Source: Cellulomonas timonensis (lineage in GTDB: Bacteria > Actinomycetota > Actinomycetes > Actinomycetales > Cellulomonadaceae). Taken from it: a stretch of 64,000 bases of DNA. Of this stretch, positions 1 to 9,741 are shown piece by piece. Numbering within the stretch: position 1 is the stretch's first letter; the number at the start of each line of letters is the position of its first letter. The stretch is taken from assembly GCF_900046455.1 (NCBI RefSeq), contig NZ_FCOT01000010.1, positions 124,001 through 188,000 on the forward strand. Direction: 5' to 3'. Position numbers and translations under genes: made by a program. The notes beneath the pieces were generated by a model. It ran no database searches, was not told the origin of the DNA, and saw nothing but the letters and a program-made list of their open reading frames with translations.

Positions 1-930
1 GGCCAGGGTGGAGGTGCCGTGCGCGGCGACCAGCTCGATGTCCGACGGGTCGAGGCGCGCTCGGCGCAGCGCTTGCGCGATGGCCTGTGCGGCGTACGTC
101 CCGGTGGGGTCGGGGGCGACGATGTGGAACGCGTCGGAGGTCATCGCGCCGCCCAGCACCTCGGCGTAGACGCGCGCTCCGCGGGCCCGGGCGTGCGACA
201 GCAGCTCCATCGTGCAGACCACGGCGCCCTCGGAGAACACGAAGCCGTCGCGGTCGGCGTCGAAGGGCCGGCTGGCCTCCTGCGGGGAGTCGTTGTTGCG
301 GGAGAGGCCGCGCATGGTGGTGAGCCCCGCGAACATCACCGGGGTGATGGCGGCGTCGGTGCCACCGGCGATGACGACGTCGGCCTCGCCGGACAGCAGG
401 GTCCGGCGGGCGTCGAGCAGGGCGGCGGTCCCGCTGGCGCAGGCGAGCGCGGACGCGTTGACGGGCCCGTGCACCCCCAGGTCGATCGCCACCTCGCAGG
501 CCGCCATGTTGGTGAGCGACGACGCGACGAAGCTGGGGCTGATGGCCCGGATGCCCTCCATGCCGTATGCCTCGGTGGCCTCCTGGATCTCCGGGTAGCC
601 GGAGACGGCGCTGTTGATGACGATCCCGGCGTCGACGTCGTCGAGCGTCGGCCCGAGTCCCGCGTCGGCCACCGCCTCGCGTGACGCCGCGACCGCGAGC
701 TGGGAGGCGCGGGATGAGCGCTTGAGCCGTTTGAAGGGCAGCAGCGCCGCCGGGTCGAAGCCGCGCACCTCCCCCGCGATGCGGGTCGGGAAGTCGGAGG
801 CGTCGAATGCCGTGATCTTGTCGATGCCGGATCGGCCCTCCAGCAGCCCCGCCCAGGTCTCGGGCCAGGAGTTGCCCAGCGGGGTGAGGGCGCCCATCCC
901 GGTGATGACCACCCGTCGATCGTCAGCCAC
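1..930 (-). CDS. beta-ketoacyl-ACP synthase (KAS II/FabF-like), C-terminus missing at window edge
   Basis: This is the N-terminal 310 residues of a condensing enzyme of the thiolase fold, which joins an acyl chain to malonyl-ACP with loss of CO2. The start motif VVITGMGALTPLG, the nucleophile Cys164 in ALACASG and the first catalytic His304 in AAHGTST are all visible. The second catalytic His and the C-terminus lie beyond the window. A GTG start at 930 is chosen because a good GGCGGAG ribosome site precedes it. The start overlaps the end of the acyl-AMP ligase gene by 8 bases, so the two are probably translationally coupled. It could serve primary fatty acid synthesis, but its neighbours (ligase and enoyl reductase, no fabD or fabH in view) fit a dedicated acyl or polyketide pathway better. 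This role is inferred. Confidence 0.85.
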   Translation of the reverse strand, partial: MADDRRVVITGMGALTPLGNSWPETWAGLLEGRSGIDKITAFDASDFPTRIAGEVRGFDPAALLPFKRLKRSSRASQLAVAASREAVADAGLGPTLDDVDAGIVINSAVSGYPEIQEATEAYGMEGIRAISPSFVASSLTNMAACEVAIDLGVHGPVNASALACASGTAALLDARRTLLSGEADVVIAGGTDAAITPVMFAGLTTMRGLSRNNDSPQEASRPFDADRDGFVFSEGAVVCTMELLSHARARGARVYAEVLGGAMTSDAFHIVAPDPTGTYAAQAIAQALRRARLDPSDIELVAAHGTSTLA

Positions 931-2620
931 GCTTCTCCGCCCCCGCCGCCTCGTCGTCGAGCACCGGCCCCTCGCCCACAACGCTGGGCGTCGGCGACAC
1001 CAGCACCCCGTCCCGCTCGTCCCGCACAGCCTGCTCGACGACCTTGAAGTGCATCTTCTTGCCCGTCGCGGTCAGCGGCACCTCGTCCACGAACCGGTAG
1101 GCGCGCGGCCGCTTGAAGTCCGCGAGCGCGTCATGCCCCCGACAGAACGCGTCCAGCTCGTCGACAGTCACCGTCCCGTCGCGGCGGACCACATACGCGA
1201 CGATCCGCTGCCCCCACTGGTCGTCCGGCAGCCCCACCACCACGGCGTTCGCGACATCGGGGTGGTCCGCGAGCGCGGCCTCGACCTGCACGGGGTGCAC
1301 GTTCTCCCCGCCGGAGATGATCATGTCGTCCTTGCGGCCCAGGATCGTCACGTACCCGTCGGCGTCCCAGGTGGCCATGTCCCCGGGGTAGAGCCACCCG
1401 TCGTGGAACTTCTCCTCCTCGAGGCCCGGCAGGTTCACGTAGCTGTAGCCGGACTTGGGCGAGCGCATGATCAGCTCGCCGGCCTCGACGCCGTCCTGCG
1501 CGGCGAGCTCGTCAGGTGAGGCTCGCCGGTCCTCGAAGACCTTGACCACGGCGACGTCGTCGTCGGTGCACGCGCGCCCGGCGGCGCCCGCGTGCTCGGG
1601 CAGGTCCTCGGGCCGCAGGAAGGTGTTCCAGAACGCCTCGGTGGTGCCGTACCCGTTGAAGATCCGCGGCGTGAGCACCTGCTGATAGCGCAGCGCCGCG
1701 GCGCGGTCCAGGGGCGCGCCCATGGTGACGATGCCGTTGAGGGAGCCGAGGTCGCGCGGTGCGCGCTCCTGCTCGGCGGCGAGCAGCTCCAGGGTGGTGG
1801 GCGCGCCGATCAGGAACGTCAAGGAGTGCTCTCCCACCCAGTCGAGGACTGTCGCCGCGTCGAAGGCGCGCAGTGGGACCACGCTGGCGCCGACGTAGAC
1901 CGCGGGCGTCGGCCCCCCGGAGTGCAGTCCGCCCCGGTGGAACCAGGGGGTCATGTTGAGGGTGCGGTCGTTCGGGGTGAGCGGGAAGTGCATGATCACG
2001 TCGTGGGCGGACATCACCTCCACGACGGACGGCAGCGCCACACCCTTGGGCATCCCGGTGGTGCCCGAGGTGTACAGCCGGGTCGTCTCCTCATAGGTCG
2101 AGAAGTCGTCGGGCAGCGCCGGGGCCGCGCCGCCGGACTGCGCGAGCGCGGCGTCGAAGGTGTGCGCGCCATTGCCGCCTGGCCCCACCACCAGCACTGC
2201 GGGCGAGGTGGCCGCCAGGTCGAGCGCCCGCTGTGCGGCGGGGGCGCACTCCTGGTCGTAGACGAACACGACCGGCATGCTGTCGCGCAGGATGTGCGCG
2301 ATCTCGGCGGGGGCGAGCCGGTAGTTGACCGGCACGCTGACCGCGCCGAGCCGGTGCGTCGCCAGGTACAGCAGCGCGAACTCGACGCCGTTGTAGAGCT
2401 GGAAGACCACCGGGTCGCCGCGCCCGACGCCCCGGTCCATGAGCATGGTCGCGGTGCGGTCCACATCCTCGCCGAGCTGGCGGTAGGTCCACGTCCGCCC
2501 GCTCGCCGGGTCGGTGACGGCCACGCCGCCGCCATACCGCGCCACGTTGCGCCGGAACCCGGCTGCGTAGGTCAACTCGCGCTCGAAGTACTGCTGGAAC
2601 CGGGTCGGGTCGTAGCTCAC
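923..2620 (-). CDS. AMP-dependent acyl-CoA/acyl-ACP ligase (ANL superfamily)
   Basis: This 565-residue protein is a full-length adenylate-forming ligase that activates a carboxylic acid with ATP and passes it to CoA or a carrier protein. The P-loop-like motif YTSGTTGMPKG is at residues 183-193 and GYGTTEA at about 323-329. The hinge region with YPGDMATWDADG and GRKDDMI is near 411-433, and the C-terminal PLTATGKK lysine lies near 521. The fold and order are those of medium- or long-chain fatty acyl ligases; the substrate cannot be read from the sequence. It lies between a ketosynthase and a FabL-like reductase on the same strand, so it probably loads a starter acyl group or recycles a product of that pathway. 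Confidence 0.85.
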   Translation of the reverse strand: MSYDPTRFQQYFERELTYAAGFRRNVARYGGGVAVTDPASGRTWTYRQLGEDVDRTATMLMDRGVGRGDPVVFQLYNGVEFALLYLATHRLGAVSVPVNYRLAPAEIAHILRDSMPVVFVYDQECAPAAQRALDLAATSPAVLVVGPGGNGAHTFDAALAQSGGAAPALPDDFSTYEETTRLYTSGTTGMPKGVALPSVVEVMSAHDVIMHFPLTPNDRTLNMTPWFHRGGLHSGGPTPAVYVGASVVPLRAFDAATVLDWVGEHSLTFLIGAPTTLELLAAEQERAPRDLGSLNGIVTMGAPLDRAAALRYQQVLTPRIFNGYGTTEAFWNTFLRPEDLPEHAGAAGRACTDDDVAVVKVFEDRRASPDELAAQDGVEAGELIMRSPKSGYSYVNLPGLEEEKFHDGWLYPGDMATWDADGYVTILGRKDDMIISGGENVHPVQVEAALADHPDVANAVVVGLPDDQWGQRIVAYVVRRDGTVTVDELDAFCRGHDALADFKRPRAYRFVDEVPLTATGKKMHFKVVEQAVRDERDGVLVSPTPSVVGEGPVLDDEAAGAEKRG

Positions 2621-2656
2621 GGTGCGGGTCCTCTCGGGTCGTCAGCCGGGCGCGTG

Positions 2657-3475
2657 TCAGTCCCGGCGTGGTCGCTCCGGGAGGGCGATGGGCGCTGTCG
2701 CGTCGACGTGGAACGGCGGCGCGGTGAGGGACAGGCCCCCGTCCACCACGAGGGTCTGGCCGGTGATGTACTCCGAGTCGGGTGAGAGCAGGAACTCGAC
2801 GGTCGCGGCCATCTCGTCGGCGGTGCCCGCGCGGCGCTTGGGGATGCGGGACAGCACGCTCTCGATCGGCGGGATGCCGTCCATCGAGTAGAAGTAGTCG
2901 AGCGAGTCCGACTCGATGAGGCCCCCGCTGACGGCGTTGACGTTGATGCCGTAGCCGGCAAGCTCCACGGCCATGAACCGCACGAACGCCTCGACGGCCG
3001 CCTTGTAGGAGCCGAGCGCCGCATAGGTGGGAAACGCCCGGATGCTGCCGTAGCTGGTCAGCGCGACGATGCGCCCGCCCCGGTCCATGAGCTTCACGGC
3101 CTCCTGCGTGCCCAGCACGAAGGGCCGCACGTTCACGGCGTACGCCCGGTCCAGGTGGTGCGGCTTGAGGTCGACCACATGCTTGAACGCCGCAGCCGCC
3201 GCGCTGTTGACGAAGTAGTCGAGCCGGCCGTACTCCTCGGCGACGGTGTCGAAGAGGTTGGCCACCTCCTCCGGGTGCTCCAGGTCGGCCCGCACGGCGA
3301 GACCTCCGCCGCCCAGCCGCTTGAGCTCCCGCACCACGTCGTCGGCCAGCTCGTGGTTCTTGCGGTAGCCGACCACCACCTGGCAGCCGCGCTCGGCCAA
3401 GCGCTCGGCCACCCGGCGCCCGATCCCGCGGGACCCCCCGGTCACCAGCGCGATCTTGTCGTTGCTCTGCTCCAC
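2657..3475 (-). CDS. fabL: SDR-family enoyl-ACP reductase, FabL type
   Basis: This 272-residue short-chain dehydrogenase has the NADP-binding TGGSRGIG at residues 12-19. Its active site is spaced as Tyr151-x6-Lys158, the spacing of enoyl reductases (FabI/FabL), whereas ordinary SDR ketoreductases use Tyr-x3-Lys. The surrounding text (GSIRAFPTY, NAVSGG, GQTLVVDGG) follows Bacillus FabL as I remember it. It would reduce the double bond of enoyl-ACP in the last step of chain elongation. It is probably the first gene of the cluster, with the ligase starting 36 bases downstream and the ketosynthase after that. The short Pro-rich tail past residue 255 is unremarkable. A ketoreductase role is possible but less likely given the active-site spacing. 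Confidence 0.75.
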   Translation of the reverse strand: MEQSNDKIALVTGGSRGIGRRVAERLAERGCQVVVGYRKNHELADDVVRELKRLGGGGLAVRADLEHPEEVANLFDTVAEEYGRLDYFVNSAAAAAFKHVVDLKPHHLDRAYAVNVRPFVLGTQEAVKLMDRGGRIVALTSYGSIRAFPTYAALGSYKAAVEAFVRFMAVELAGYGINVNAVSGGLIESDSLDYFYSMDGIPPIESVLSRIPKRRAGTADEMAATVEFLLSPDSEYITGQTLVVDGGLSLTAPPFHVDATAPIALPERPRRD

Positions 3476-3537
3476 GTCGTCTCCCCTGCCCCTGGTACCC
3501 CGACGTGGTCAGTCTGGCCTGGCGCCGCCCACGGTGG

Positions 3538-4380
3538 CTATACCGAGGTGAGGAACACGTTGAACAGGTGCGGGTGGTGGGCGTGCACGAGCACTGCGAA
3601 CACCACGGCGTCGAACAGCAGGTGGACTGTCAGCACGTACGTGAGCGATGCCGTCTTGGCGTAGGTGAGCCCCTGCACCAAGGCGAATGGCACGGTGAGC
3701 AGCGGTCCCCACGACTGGTAGCCGAGCTCCCACAGGAACGAGACGAAGACCGCCGCCTGCAGCAGGTTCGCCGTCCACATCGGGAAGTGCCGGCGCAGCA
3801 GTGCGAACACCGTGCAGATGAAGAACAGCTCGTCCCACGTCCCCACGGCCGCGACGCCGACGAATAGTCGCGCGATCTCCCCCGAGCCGTCGAGCGCCGG
3901 CCAGTTCTGCCACACGCCGGAGGTGAGGAAGTACCAGGGCAGCACCACGTACCCGGCGGCCACCACCACGATCAGGTACGTCCAGTGCACCCGGGTCCAC
4001 GGGCGGCCGACCCGCCACGGGAACGTGATCGCGTCATGCCGCAACCACCACCGCGACAGCGCGAACGGGACCGCCACCGCGAGCGAGAGCACCACCGCGA
4101 ACTTGGCGATGCCCGCATTCGACAGGTCCGCCTTCAACGAGATGGCGCTGATGATCCCCATGCCGACGCCGATCAGCGCCAGGTCCGCCCCGAGCGCGCG
4201 GTCCACGGCCCAGCCGAGCAGCACGCCCGCGATGAGCGGCAGGTAGGCGATGGGGCGCAGGTGGATCGCGAACAGCAGCACCGCGGAGCCGCAGACCAGC
4301 GCGGCGGCGAGCAGGCGTGCGACGGCCAGGCGTCCGGTCGGCGGCGGCGCCAGCACGGCAGTGTGCAGGGTGTCGGTCAC
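3538..4380 (-). CDS. CPBP/Abi-family intramembrane protein with altered catalytic motifs
   Basis: This 280-residue protein is almost entirely hydrophobic, with about seven to eight membrane segments. Its C-terminal half matches the CPBP (CAAX protease and bacteriocin processing) fold: TWDELFF at residues 181-187 occupies the place of the usual EExxxR motif, SFLWELGYQ at about 214-222 the second, and HLLFD at 253-257 the third. The Glu-Glu and Arg of motif 1 are not intact, so protease activity is doubtful. I chose the GTG at 4380 because AAGG precedes it by about seven bases. An upstream extension would run into the divergent neighbour. Substrate and role are unknown. Confidence 0.6.
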   Translation of the reverse strand: MTDTLHTAVLAPPPTGRLAVARLLAAALVCGSAVLLFAIHLRPIAYLPLIAGVLLGWAVDRALGADLALIGVGMGIISAISLKADLSNAGIAKFAVVLSLAVAVPFALSRWWLRHDAITFPWRVGRPWTRVHWTYLIVVVAAGYVVLPWYFLTSGVWQNWPALDGSGEIARLFVGVAAVGTWDELFFICTVFALLRRHFPMWTANLLQAAVFVSFLWELGYQSWGPLLTVPFALVQGLTYAKTASLTYVLTVHLLFDAVVFAVLVHAHHPHLFNVFLTSV

Positions 4381-4502
4381 AGCCGTACCTTGCCGCACGT
4401 CAGGGCGTCCGGCGACCCCGCCCGGCCACCTGGGCGCGCCAGCCGGGCGGTGGCGGTCCCTCCGGATCGCCGCGCGAGTGCCCGCACGAGAGAGTGGGGA
4501 AT

Positions 4503-6605
4503 GTGACCAACCGTCTCGCATCGAGCACCAGCCCGTACCTCCAGCAGCATGCGCAGAACCCGGTCCACTGGCACGAATGGGGCGACGACGCCTTCGCCGA
4601 GGCCCGACGCCGCGACGTCCCCCTGCTGGTGTCGATCGGGTACGCGTCCTGCCACTGGTGCCACGTCATGGCGCATGAGTCCTTCGAGGACGAGGCCACC
4701 GCCGCGTACATGAACGAGCACTTCGTCAACGTGAAGGTCGACCGCGAGGAGCGGCCCGACGTGGACGCGGTGTACATGGCGGCGACGCAGGCGACCACCG
4801 GGCAGGGCGGATGGCCGATGACGGTCTTCACCACCCCCGACGGCCACCCGTTCTTCTGCGGCACCTACTACCCGCCACAGCCGGTCGGCGGCCTGGCGTC
4901 CTTCCGCCAGGTGCTGGAGGCGGTGGCCGACGCCTGGGCGACGCAGCGCACCGACCTGGAGCACAACGCCGGGCTGCTGGGCGGCGCGCTCGGCGCCCGT
5001 CCCGCCATCGGCCCGGGCCAGGGCCCGCTGTCGGACGCCGCCCTGGAGGCCGCCACCGCCGCGGCCCGCGACGAGATCACCGGCGACTACGACGCCCAGA
5101 ACGGCGGGTTCGGCGCCGCGCCCAAGTTCCCGCCGTCCATGGTGCTGGAGTGGCTGCTGCGCCGGGCCGCCCGCGCGCACGACATCGTCGCGATGGACAT
5201 GGCCGAGCACACGCTCACGGCGATGGCCCGCGGGGGGATGGCCGACCAGATCGGCGGCGGGTTCGCGCGGTACTCAGTGGACGCGCGCTGGACCGTGCCG
5301 CACTTCGAGAAGATGCTCGAGGACAACGCGCTGCTGCTGCGGGTGTACCTGCACTGGTGGCGGGCGTCCGGCTCGGCGCTCGCGCTGGACGTCGTGGAGC
5401 GCACGGCCCGCTGGATGACGCGCGCGCTGCACACCGACCAGGGGGCCTTCGCCTCCTCCCTCGACGCCGACACCGACGGGGTCGAGGGGCTGACGTACGT
5501 GTGGACGCCCGCGCAGCTCGTCGAGGTGCTGGGCGAGGAGGACGGGGCGTGGGCCGCCGAGGTCTACGGGGTCACCGAGGCGGGGACGTTCGAGCACGGG
5601 ACGTCGGTGCTCCAACTGCGGCACGATCCCGGCGCCGATGCCGCGGAACGGCTCGCCTCCGTGCGCCGCCGCCTGCTCAAGGCCCGCCGCGCGCGCCCGC
5701 AGCCGGATCGAGATGACAAGGTCGTCGCGGCGTGGAACGGCCTGGCCATCACCGCGATGGCCGAGGCTGGCGCCGTGCTCGGCCATCGGAAATGGGTGGG
5801 TGTGGCCCTGCGCGCGGCGGTGCTGCTCGACACCGTCCACCTGCGCTCCGAGCCCACCGGCCCCAATGGCGCCCCGCAGACGCGGCTCATGCGCACCTCA
5901 CGGGACGGCGCCGCCGGATCCGCGCCCGGCGTGCTCGCCGACTACGCCCACGTGGCCGAGGCGTTCCTGACCCTGTACTCCGTCACCGACGACGAGCACT
6001 GGTTCGTGCGCGCGGGCGAGCTCCTGGACACCGTCCTGTCGCACTTCGCCGACGACGAGGGCGGGTTCTTCGACACGGCGGACGATCGCACCGACCCGGT
6101 CCTCGCCCGCCTGCAACGCCCCCACGAGATCGCCGACGGCCCGGCGCCCTCCGGCCAGTCCGCTGCCGCCGCCGCGCTGCTCACCTACTCCGCGCTCTCG
6201 GGTTCTGCCCGCCACCGCCAAGCCGCCGAGCTCGCCCTGGCGGCCCCGCTGGCCATCGCGCCCCGGGCGCCCCGAGCCTGTGGCTGGGCACTCGCCACGG
6301 CGGAGGCGATGCTGGACGGGCCGGTGCAGGTCGCCGTCATCGGCCGCGACCTCGACCCGTCCACCGCTGAGCTCGCCCAGGCGGCCTGGCGTTCCACGGC
6401 CCCCGGCGCAGTGCTCGCGGTGGGCGACCCGGAGCGCATGGAGGTCGTCGGCACGCGCGTGCCCTTGCTGCAGGGGCGCACGCTGGTGGACGGGCTCGCC
6501 GCCGCCTATGTGTGCCGGGGATTCGTGTGCGACCTGCCCACCACGCAGCCCGCACAGCTCGTGCGCGCGCTCGGTGGCGCGGCCACGGCGCCGGGCGCAC
6601 GATGA
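4503..6605 (+). CDS. DUF255 / YyaL (SPATA20-like) protein with thioredoxin domain
   Basis: This 700-residue cytoplasmic protein starts with a DUF255 thioredoxin-like domain. It opens with the family motifs [14 protein letters not shown] and [11 protein letters not shown], and carries the redox motif Cys50-His-Trp-Cys53. The rest is an alpha/alpha-toroid resembling glycoside hydrolase or epimerase folds (motifs [24 protein letters not shown]). The family is widespread, but its reaction is not established; a redox-linked sugar or protein-modifying role is often guessed. The GTG at 4503 is preferred because family members begin just before [11 protein letters not shown], and GGGGA lies directly upstream. 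It ends 4 bases before the next gene, so the two may be co-transcribed. Confidence 0.85.
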   Translation: MTNRLASSTSPYLQQHAQNPVHWHEWGDDAFAEARRRDVPLLVSIGYASCHWCHVMAHESFEDEATAAYMNEHFVNVKVDREERPDVDAVYMAATQATTGQGGWPMTVFTTPDGHPFFCGTYYPPQPVGGLASFRQVLEAVADAWATQRTDLEHNAGLLGGALGARPAIGPGQGPLSDAALEAATAAARDEITGDYDAQNGGFGAAPKFPPSMVLEWLLRRAARAHDIVAMDMAEHTLTAMARGGMADQIGGGFARYSVDARWTVPHFEKMLEDNALLLRVYLHWWRASGSALALDVVERTARWMTRALHTDQGAFASSLDADTDGVEGLTYVWTPAQLVEVLGEEDGAWAAEVYGVTEAGTFEHGTSVLQLRHDPGADAAERLASVRRRLLKARRARPQPDRDDKVVAAWNGLAITAMAEAGAVLGHRKWVGVALRAAVLLDTVHLRSEPTGPNGAPQTRLMRTSRDGAAGSAPGVLADYAHVAEAFLTLYSVTDDEHWFVRAGELLDTVLSHFADDEGGFFDTADDRTDPVLARLQRPHEIADGPAPSGQSAAAAALLTYSALSGSARHRQAAELALAAPLAIAPRAPRACGWALATAEAMLDGPVQVAVIGRDLDPSTAELAQAAWRSTAPGAVLAVGDPERMEVVGTRVPLLQGRTLVDGLAAAYVCRGFVCDLPTTQPAQLVRALGGAATAPGAR

Positions 6606-6608
6606 GGT

Positions 6609-7190
6609 ATGGACGAACTCCACCTTCTCCACCGCGTGAACGCGGACAAGATCACCTCACTCGTGACCCAGGTGGGCGACCGCTGGGACACGCAGACCTC
6701 CTATGCCGACTGGACGGTCCGCGACCTCCTCAACCACCTCACCGCCGAGCAGCTCTGGGCTCCTGAGCTGCTGGCCGGGCGCAGCGTCGCAGAGATCGGC
6801 AACCGCTTCAACGGCGATGTGCTCGGCGACGAGCCGCTCGCCGCGTGGCGGCTGGCCGTCGAGGCGGCGCTCGCCGCGTTCGCGGAGCCGGGCGCGCTCG
6901 AGCGCTCGGTGCACTTCGGGGACAAGACGCTGACCGCCGACCAGTACCTCGATCAGATGGTCACCGACCTGGCCCTGCACAGCTGGGACCTGGCGACGGC
7001 CATCGACGCCGACGCCGACATCGACCCGGCCACCGTGGACCGCCTGCTCGTGGAGTGGACCGGCCGCGCCGAGGAGTCCTTGCGCGGGCCGATGTTCACC
7101 GGCCCGGACGAGCCGCCGGCGCCGATCGACGTCTCTGACGAGGAAGAGGCCCAGACCCGGCTGCTGGCGTTGTTCGGCCGACGCGCCTGA
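6609..7190 (+). CDS. TIGR03086-type metal-binding protein, DinB / maleylpyruvate isomerase fold
   Basis: This 193-residue protein belongs to the DinB-like four-helix family common in actinomycetes, in which many members use mycothiol as cofactor. The N-terminal WTVRDLLNHL and the later LALHSWDLATAI supply the two histidines (about 43 and 124) expected to bind a metal. The specific reaction is unknown. It follows the DUF255 gene by 3 bases and meets the DUF2207 gene tail to tail, with only 19 bases between the stop codons. Confidence 0.75.
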   Translation: MDELHLLHRVNADKITSLVTQVGDRWDTQTSYADWTVRDLLNHLTAEQLWAPELLAGRSVAEIGNRFNGDVLGDEPLAAWRLAVEAALAAFAEPGALERSVHFGDKTLTADQYLDQMVTDLALHSWDLATAIDADADIDPATVDRLLVEWTGRAEESLRGPMFTGPDEPPAPIDVSDEEEAQTRLLALFGRRA

Positions 7191-7220
7191 GCCTCACCAG
7201 CCCCGAGGCTCACCAGCCCC
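7189..7220. repeat. 16-base tandem duplication at convergent gene ends
   Basis: Two adjacent copies of a 16-base unit containing CTCACCAGCCCC occupy 7189-7204 and 7205-7220, with one mismatch. The second copy includes the stop codon of the DUF2207 gene on the minus strand, and the first begins inside the stop codon of the plus-strand gene. It is one of several such duplications at gene ends in this window. Confidence 0.85.
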
Positions 7221-9132
7221 CCCCCCCCCCCCCCCCCCCCCCTTCCCCCCCCCCCCCCCCCCGCGCCGGGCGGCCGCCGGAGAAGCCCGAGTCGCCCGAC
7301 GACCCGGGCGTCGCGGACAACGACGTCGTCGCGACCGCGCTGAACCGCTCCAGGTTGCTGCCGAATGCCGCGTACGAGACCCAGAACGCCCCGGTGTGCC
7401 CGTACGACCCGACGTACCACTCAGGCTCGGCCACGGCCGCGCCCTGGGCGGCGAGCGTGCCGAAGACCTGTGCCCACCGCTCGGTGAGCCCGAAGACGAT
7501 CGCGTACGGCAGGTAGCGGGAGAAGACGTCCACGCCCTCCTCGAACCTGAGCTGCTCCGCCTCGGCGGTGGCCAGGTACTGCTGGAAGCCCCGCGCCTCG
7601 GCGAGGACCGCGGTGCCGTCGGCGGTGCGCGCAGGCGCCGCGTTCGCCATCAACAGCACCGCGACGCCGACCAGGCCGAGCGCGACGGGCGGCAGGAACG
7701 CGCCGGAGACCTCGAACATCAGGGCGGCGACCCCCAGGGCGCCGGCCAGGGCGATCAGCCCGAGGCCCGCCCAGCGCCAATGCATGCGCACGACCGCCGG
7801 TGAGGTGCGGAACCAGCCGCGGGCGATGACCTCCTCGTACAGACCGCTCTGCACCGAGGCCATCGTCGCCGCGAAGGTGGTCTTCAACTCCGAGAGGGTG
7901 ACCTCGGAGCGGCCCGTGAAGAGGCCGTCGTACAGGCTGCGCTCGAAGTCGATCAGGCCCTCCGCGCCCCGCAGCCGCACCAGCGTCCAGTCCTTCGGCT
8001 TCTTGCCCGGCTTGCTGCGCGGCACCTCCTCGATGCGCAGGTAGCCGCGGACCGCCAGGTCGATCAGGGTGGCCGTGACGTCCTTCGGGTGGGCGATCTC
8101 GTCGAGCAGCGTGCCGAGCTCGCCGGGCCGGACCCCCGCCGGCGGGGCGAACTGCACGGCGACGGGCGCCCGCCGGTCACGGAAGCCGACGGCCGGCTCC
8201 GCGCCGTCGACGGGCATGAGGCCCGGGGTGAGGCCCAGGTAGGCCCTGTCGCGGCCACGCGTGCGCACCCGGTGGGTGGCCAGGCCGATGCCCCCGACGC
8301 CCACTAGCAGTGCGAGCGATCCGGTCAGCGGGGTCGGCGTCAGCACGTCGACCGGCTCCGGGCGCACCTCGAACACGGGCGCGGTGTCGACCAGCGTGCC
8401 CACGGGCCAGCCGACGGCGACGGTGAGCTGATCCCCCACCGGCACCGCCGCCTGCGTGAACGTCGCGGCGTCTGCGGCCACATCGGCCCCGTCGCAGGAG
8501 GCCTCCGAGCCGGCGGGCCCCGCGTAGCAGGCGGCCTGCAGGATCTCCGCGGGACCGGTCACCGTGACGCTGACGTGCGCGAGCGGGATCTCCCAGTCGG
8601 CGCCGATCGCGTTCCAATTGAGCTCGTCGACCTGCGCGCCCGTGGCCGCGTCGGTGACGTCCGGGTTGGGCATCCCGGAGACCGTGTAGCCGATGCGGTA
8701 CGTGTGCACGCCGTCGATGTCGCCGACGTCCGGGTCGCCCACCCGCACCACCAGCGCGTCCGCCCGCTCGTCGAGGTTGACGTCCGCGGGGGCGCCCGAC
8801 GGGCTGGACGCCGTCACGTCGTCGATCGTGTAGACCCGGTCGCGGTTCTCCCCCGCGTCCATGCGGGTCGGCCACGACAGGTACGGGCCGTGGCCCGGCT
8901 CGTCGCCGAACGCGAAGTCGAAGTCCAGCTCGACGCGCATCGTGCCGTCCGCGGCGACGGTCACCTGCGCGTCGTACCGGAGGATCTGCCGGCTCGTCGT
9001 CTCGGCCGAGGCGCGCGAGGCCCAGGGACCCATGAGGAGCGCCAGAGCCAGGAGCGCGGCTCCGGCCAAGGCCAGGGCGCGCGCCCCCGACCCCCCCGCG
9101 CGTCGTCGGGCGGGGGTGGAGTCGTGGATCAC
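7210..9132 (-). CDS. DUF2207 domain membrane protein with Gly-rich tail
   Basis: This 640-residue envelope protein has a signal peptide (hydrophobic stretch at about residues 18-35, ASRASAE processing region), then an extracellular DUF2207 domain and a membrane segment near 270-290. A cytoplasmic part and two more membrane segments near 455-500 follow. It ends in a run of glycines closed by Trp-stop, which is normal for this family (YciQ-like predicted membrane proteins of unknown function). The GTG start at 9132 abuts the smpB stop codon directly, so translation is probably coupled to smpB. The glycine tail is written almost entirely with GGG codons, which form a long G homopolymer; its exact length should not be trusted. 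Confidence 0.8.
   Translation of the reverse strand: MIHDSTPARRRAGGSGARALALAGAALLALALLMGPWASRASAETTSRQILRYDAQVTVAADGTMRVELDFDFAFGDEPGHGPYLSWPTRMDAGENRDRVYTIDDVTASSPSGAPADVNLDERADALVVRVGDPDVGDIDGVHTYRIGYTVSGMPNPDVTDAATGAQVDELNWNAIGADWEIPLAHVSVTVTGPAEILQAACYAGPAGSEASCDGADVAADAATFTQAAVPVGDQLTVAVGWPVGTLVDTAPVFEVRPEPVDVLTPTPLTGSLALLVGVGGIGLATHRVRTRGRDRAYLGLTPGLMPVDGAEPAVGFRDRRAPVAVQFAPPAGVRPGELGTLLDEIAHPKDVTATLIDLAVRGYLRIEEVPRSKPGKKPKDWTLVRLRGAEGLIDFERSLYDGLFTGRSEVTLSELKTTFAATMASVQSGLYEEVIARGWFRTSPAVVRMHWRWAGLGLIALAGALGVAALMFEVSGAFLPPVALGLVGVAVLLMANAAPARTADGTAVLAEARGFQQYLATAEAEQLRFEEGVDVFSRYLPYAIVFGLTERWAQVFGTLAAQGAAVAEPEWYVGSYGHTGAFWVSYAAFGSNLERFSAVATTSLSATPGSSGDSGFSGGRPARGGGGGEGGGGGGGGGW
7217..7262. 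repeat. long C homopolymer (26 C, TT, 18 C)
   Basis: Positions 7217-7242 are 26 consecutive C, followed by TT and then 18 more C up to 7262. On the minus strand this encodes the poly-glycine tail of the DUF2207 protein. A glycine tail is natural in this family, but native tails mix GGC, GGT and GGG codons. A near-uninterrupted G run of this length could be a phase-variable tract, or a poly-G artefact of two-colour sequencing laid over a real glycine repeat. Confidence 0.9.
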
Positions 9133-9603
9133 CTAGAGGTCTCTCTTCTCTCGAATCGCCCGATGGGCCTCGAGGTTGTCCTGGCGCTCACGCAGCGCCT
9201 GGCGCTTGTCGTACTCGCGCTTGCCGCGCGCCAGGGCGATCTCGACCTTGGCCCGGCCGTCGAGGAAGTACAGCGACAGCGGGATGATCGTCTGGCCCTT
9301 GGCCCGCGCCTTCATGTCGAGGCGGTCGATCTCCGAGCGGTGCAGCAGCAGCTTCCGCTTGCGGCGCGGCGCGTGGTTGGTCCAGGTGCCCTGCGTGTAC
9401 TCGGGGATGTGCACCCCTTCGAGCCACGCCTCCCCGTTCTCCACCTCGCACCAGCCGTCCACCAACGACGCACGGCCCGCGCGCAGCGCCTTGACCTCGG
9501 TGCCCGTGAGCACCACGCCCGCCTCGAAGACGTCCTCGATCAGGTAGTCGTGACGTGCCTTCTTGTTGGACGCGACGAGCTTGCGCCCAGTGTCCTTGGC
9601 CAC
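9133..9603 (-). CDS. smpB: SsrA-binding protein SmpB
   Basis: This 156-residue RNA-binding protein partners tmRNA in trans-translation, where it rescues ribosomes stalled on broken messages. The family landmarks [17 protein letters not shown], the [10 protein letters not shown] motif, and the basic C-terminal tail [14 protein letters not shown] are complete. A GTG start is preceded by a strong GGGGAGGT site. It lies downstream of ftsE-ftsX and the M23 gene, the order kept in many actinomycetes (prfB, ftsE, ftsX, smpB). The next gene begins immediately after its TAG stop. Confidence 0.97.
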   Translation of the reverse strand: MAKDTGRKLVASNKKARHDYLIEDVFEAGVVLTGTEVKALRAGRASLVDGWCEVENGEAWLEGVHIPEYTQGTWTNHAPRRKRKLLLHRSEIDRLDMKARAKGQTIIPLSLYFLDGRAKVEIALARGKREYDKRQALRERQDNLEAHRAIREKRDL

Positions 9604-9741
9604 GACCTCCCCTTCCTCGCCTCACCGCATGCCGACAGGCAGCATGCGCTCCAGTTCCCGGTCGTCGAGCCTACCGCTCGGACGGCTTCCGGCCCGAGTC
9701 CTTATCGCCGCAAAGGCTCAGCGACTCTGACGCGCAGCGGC

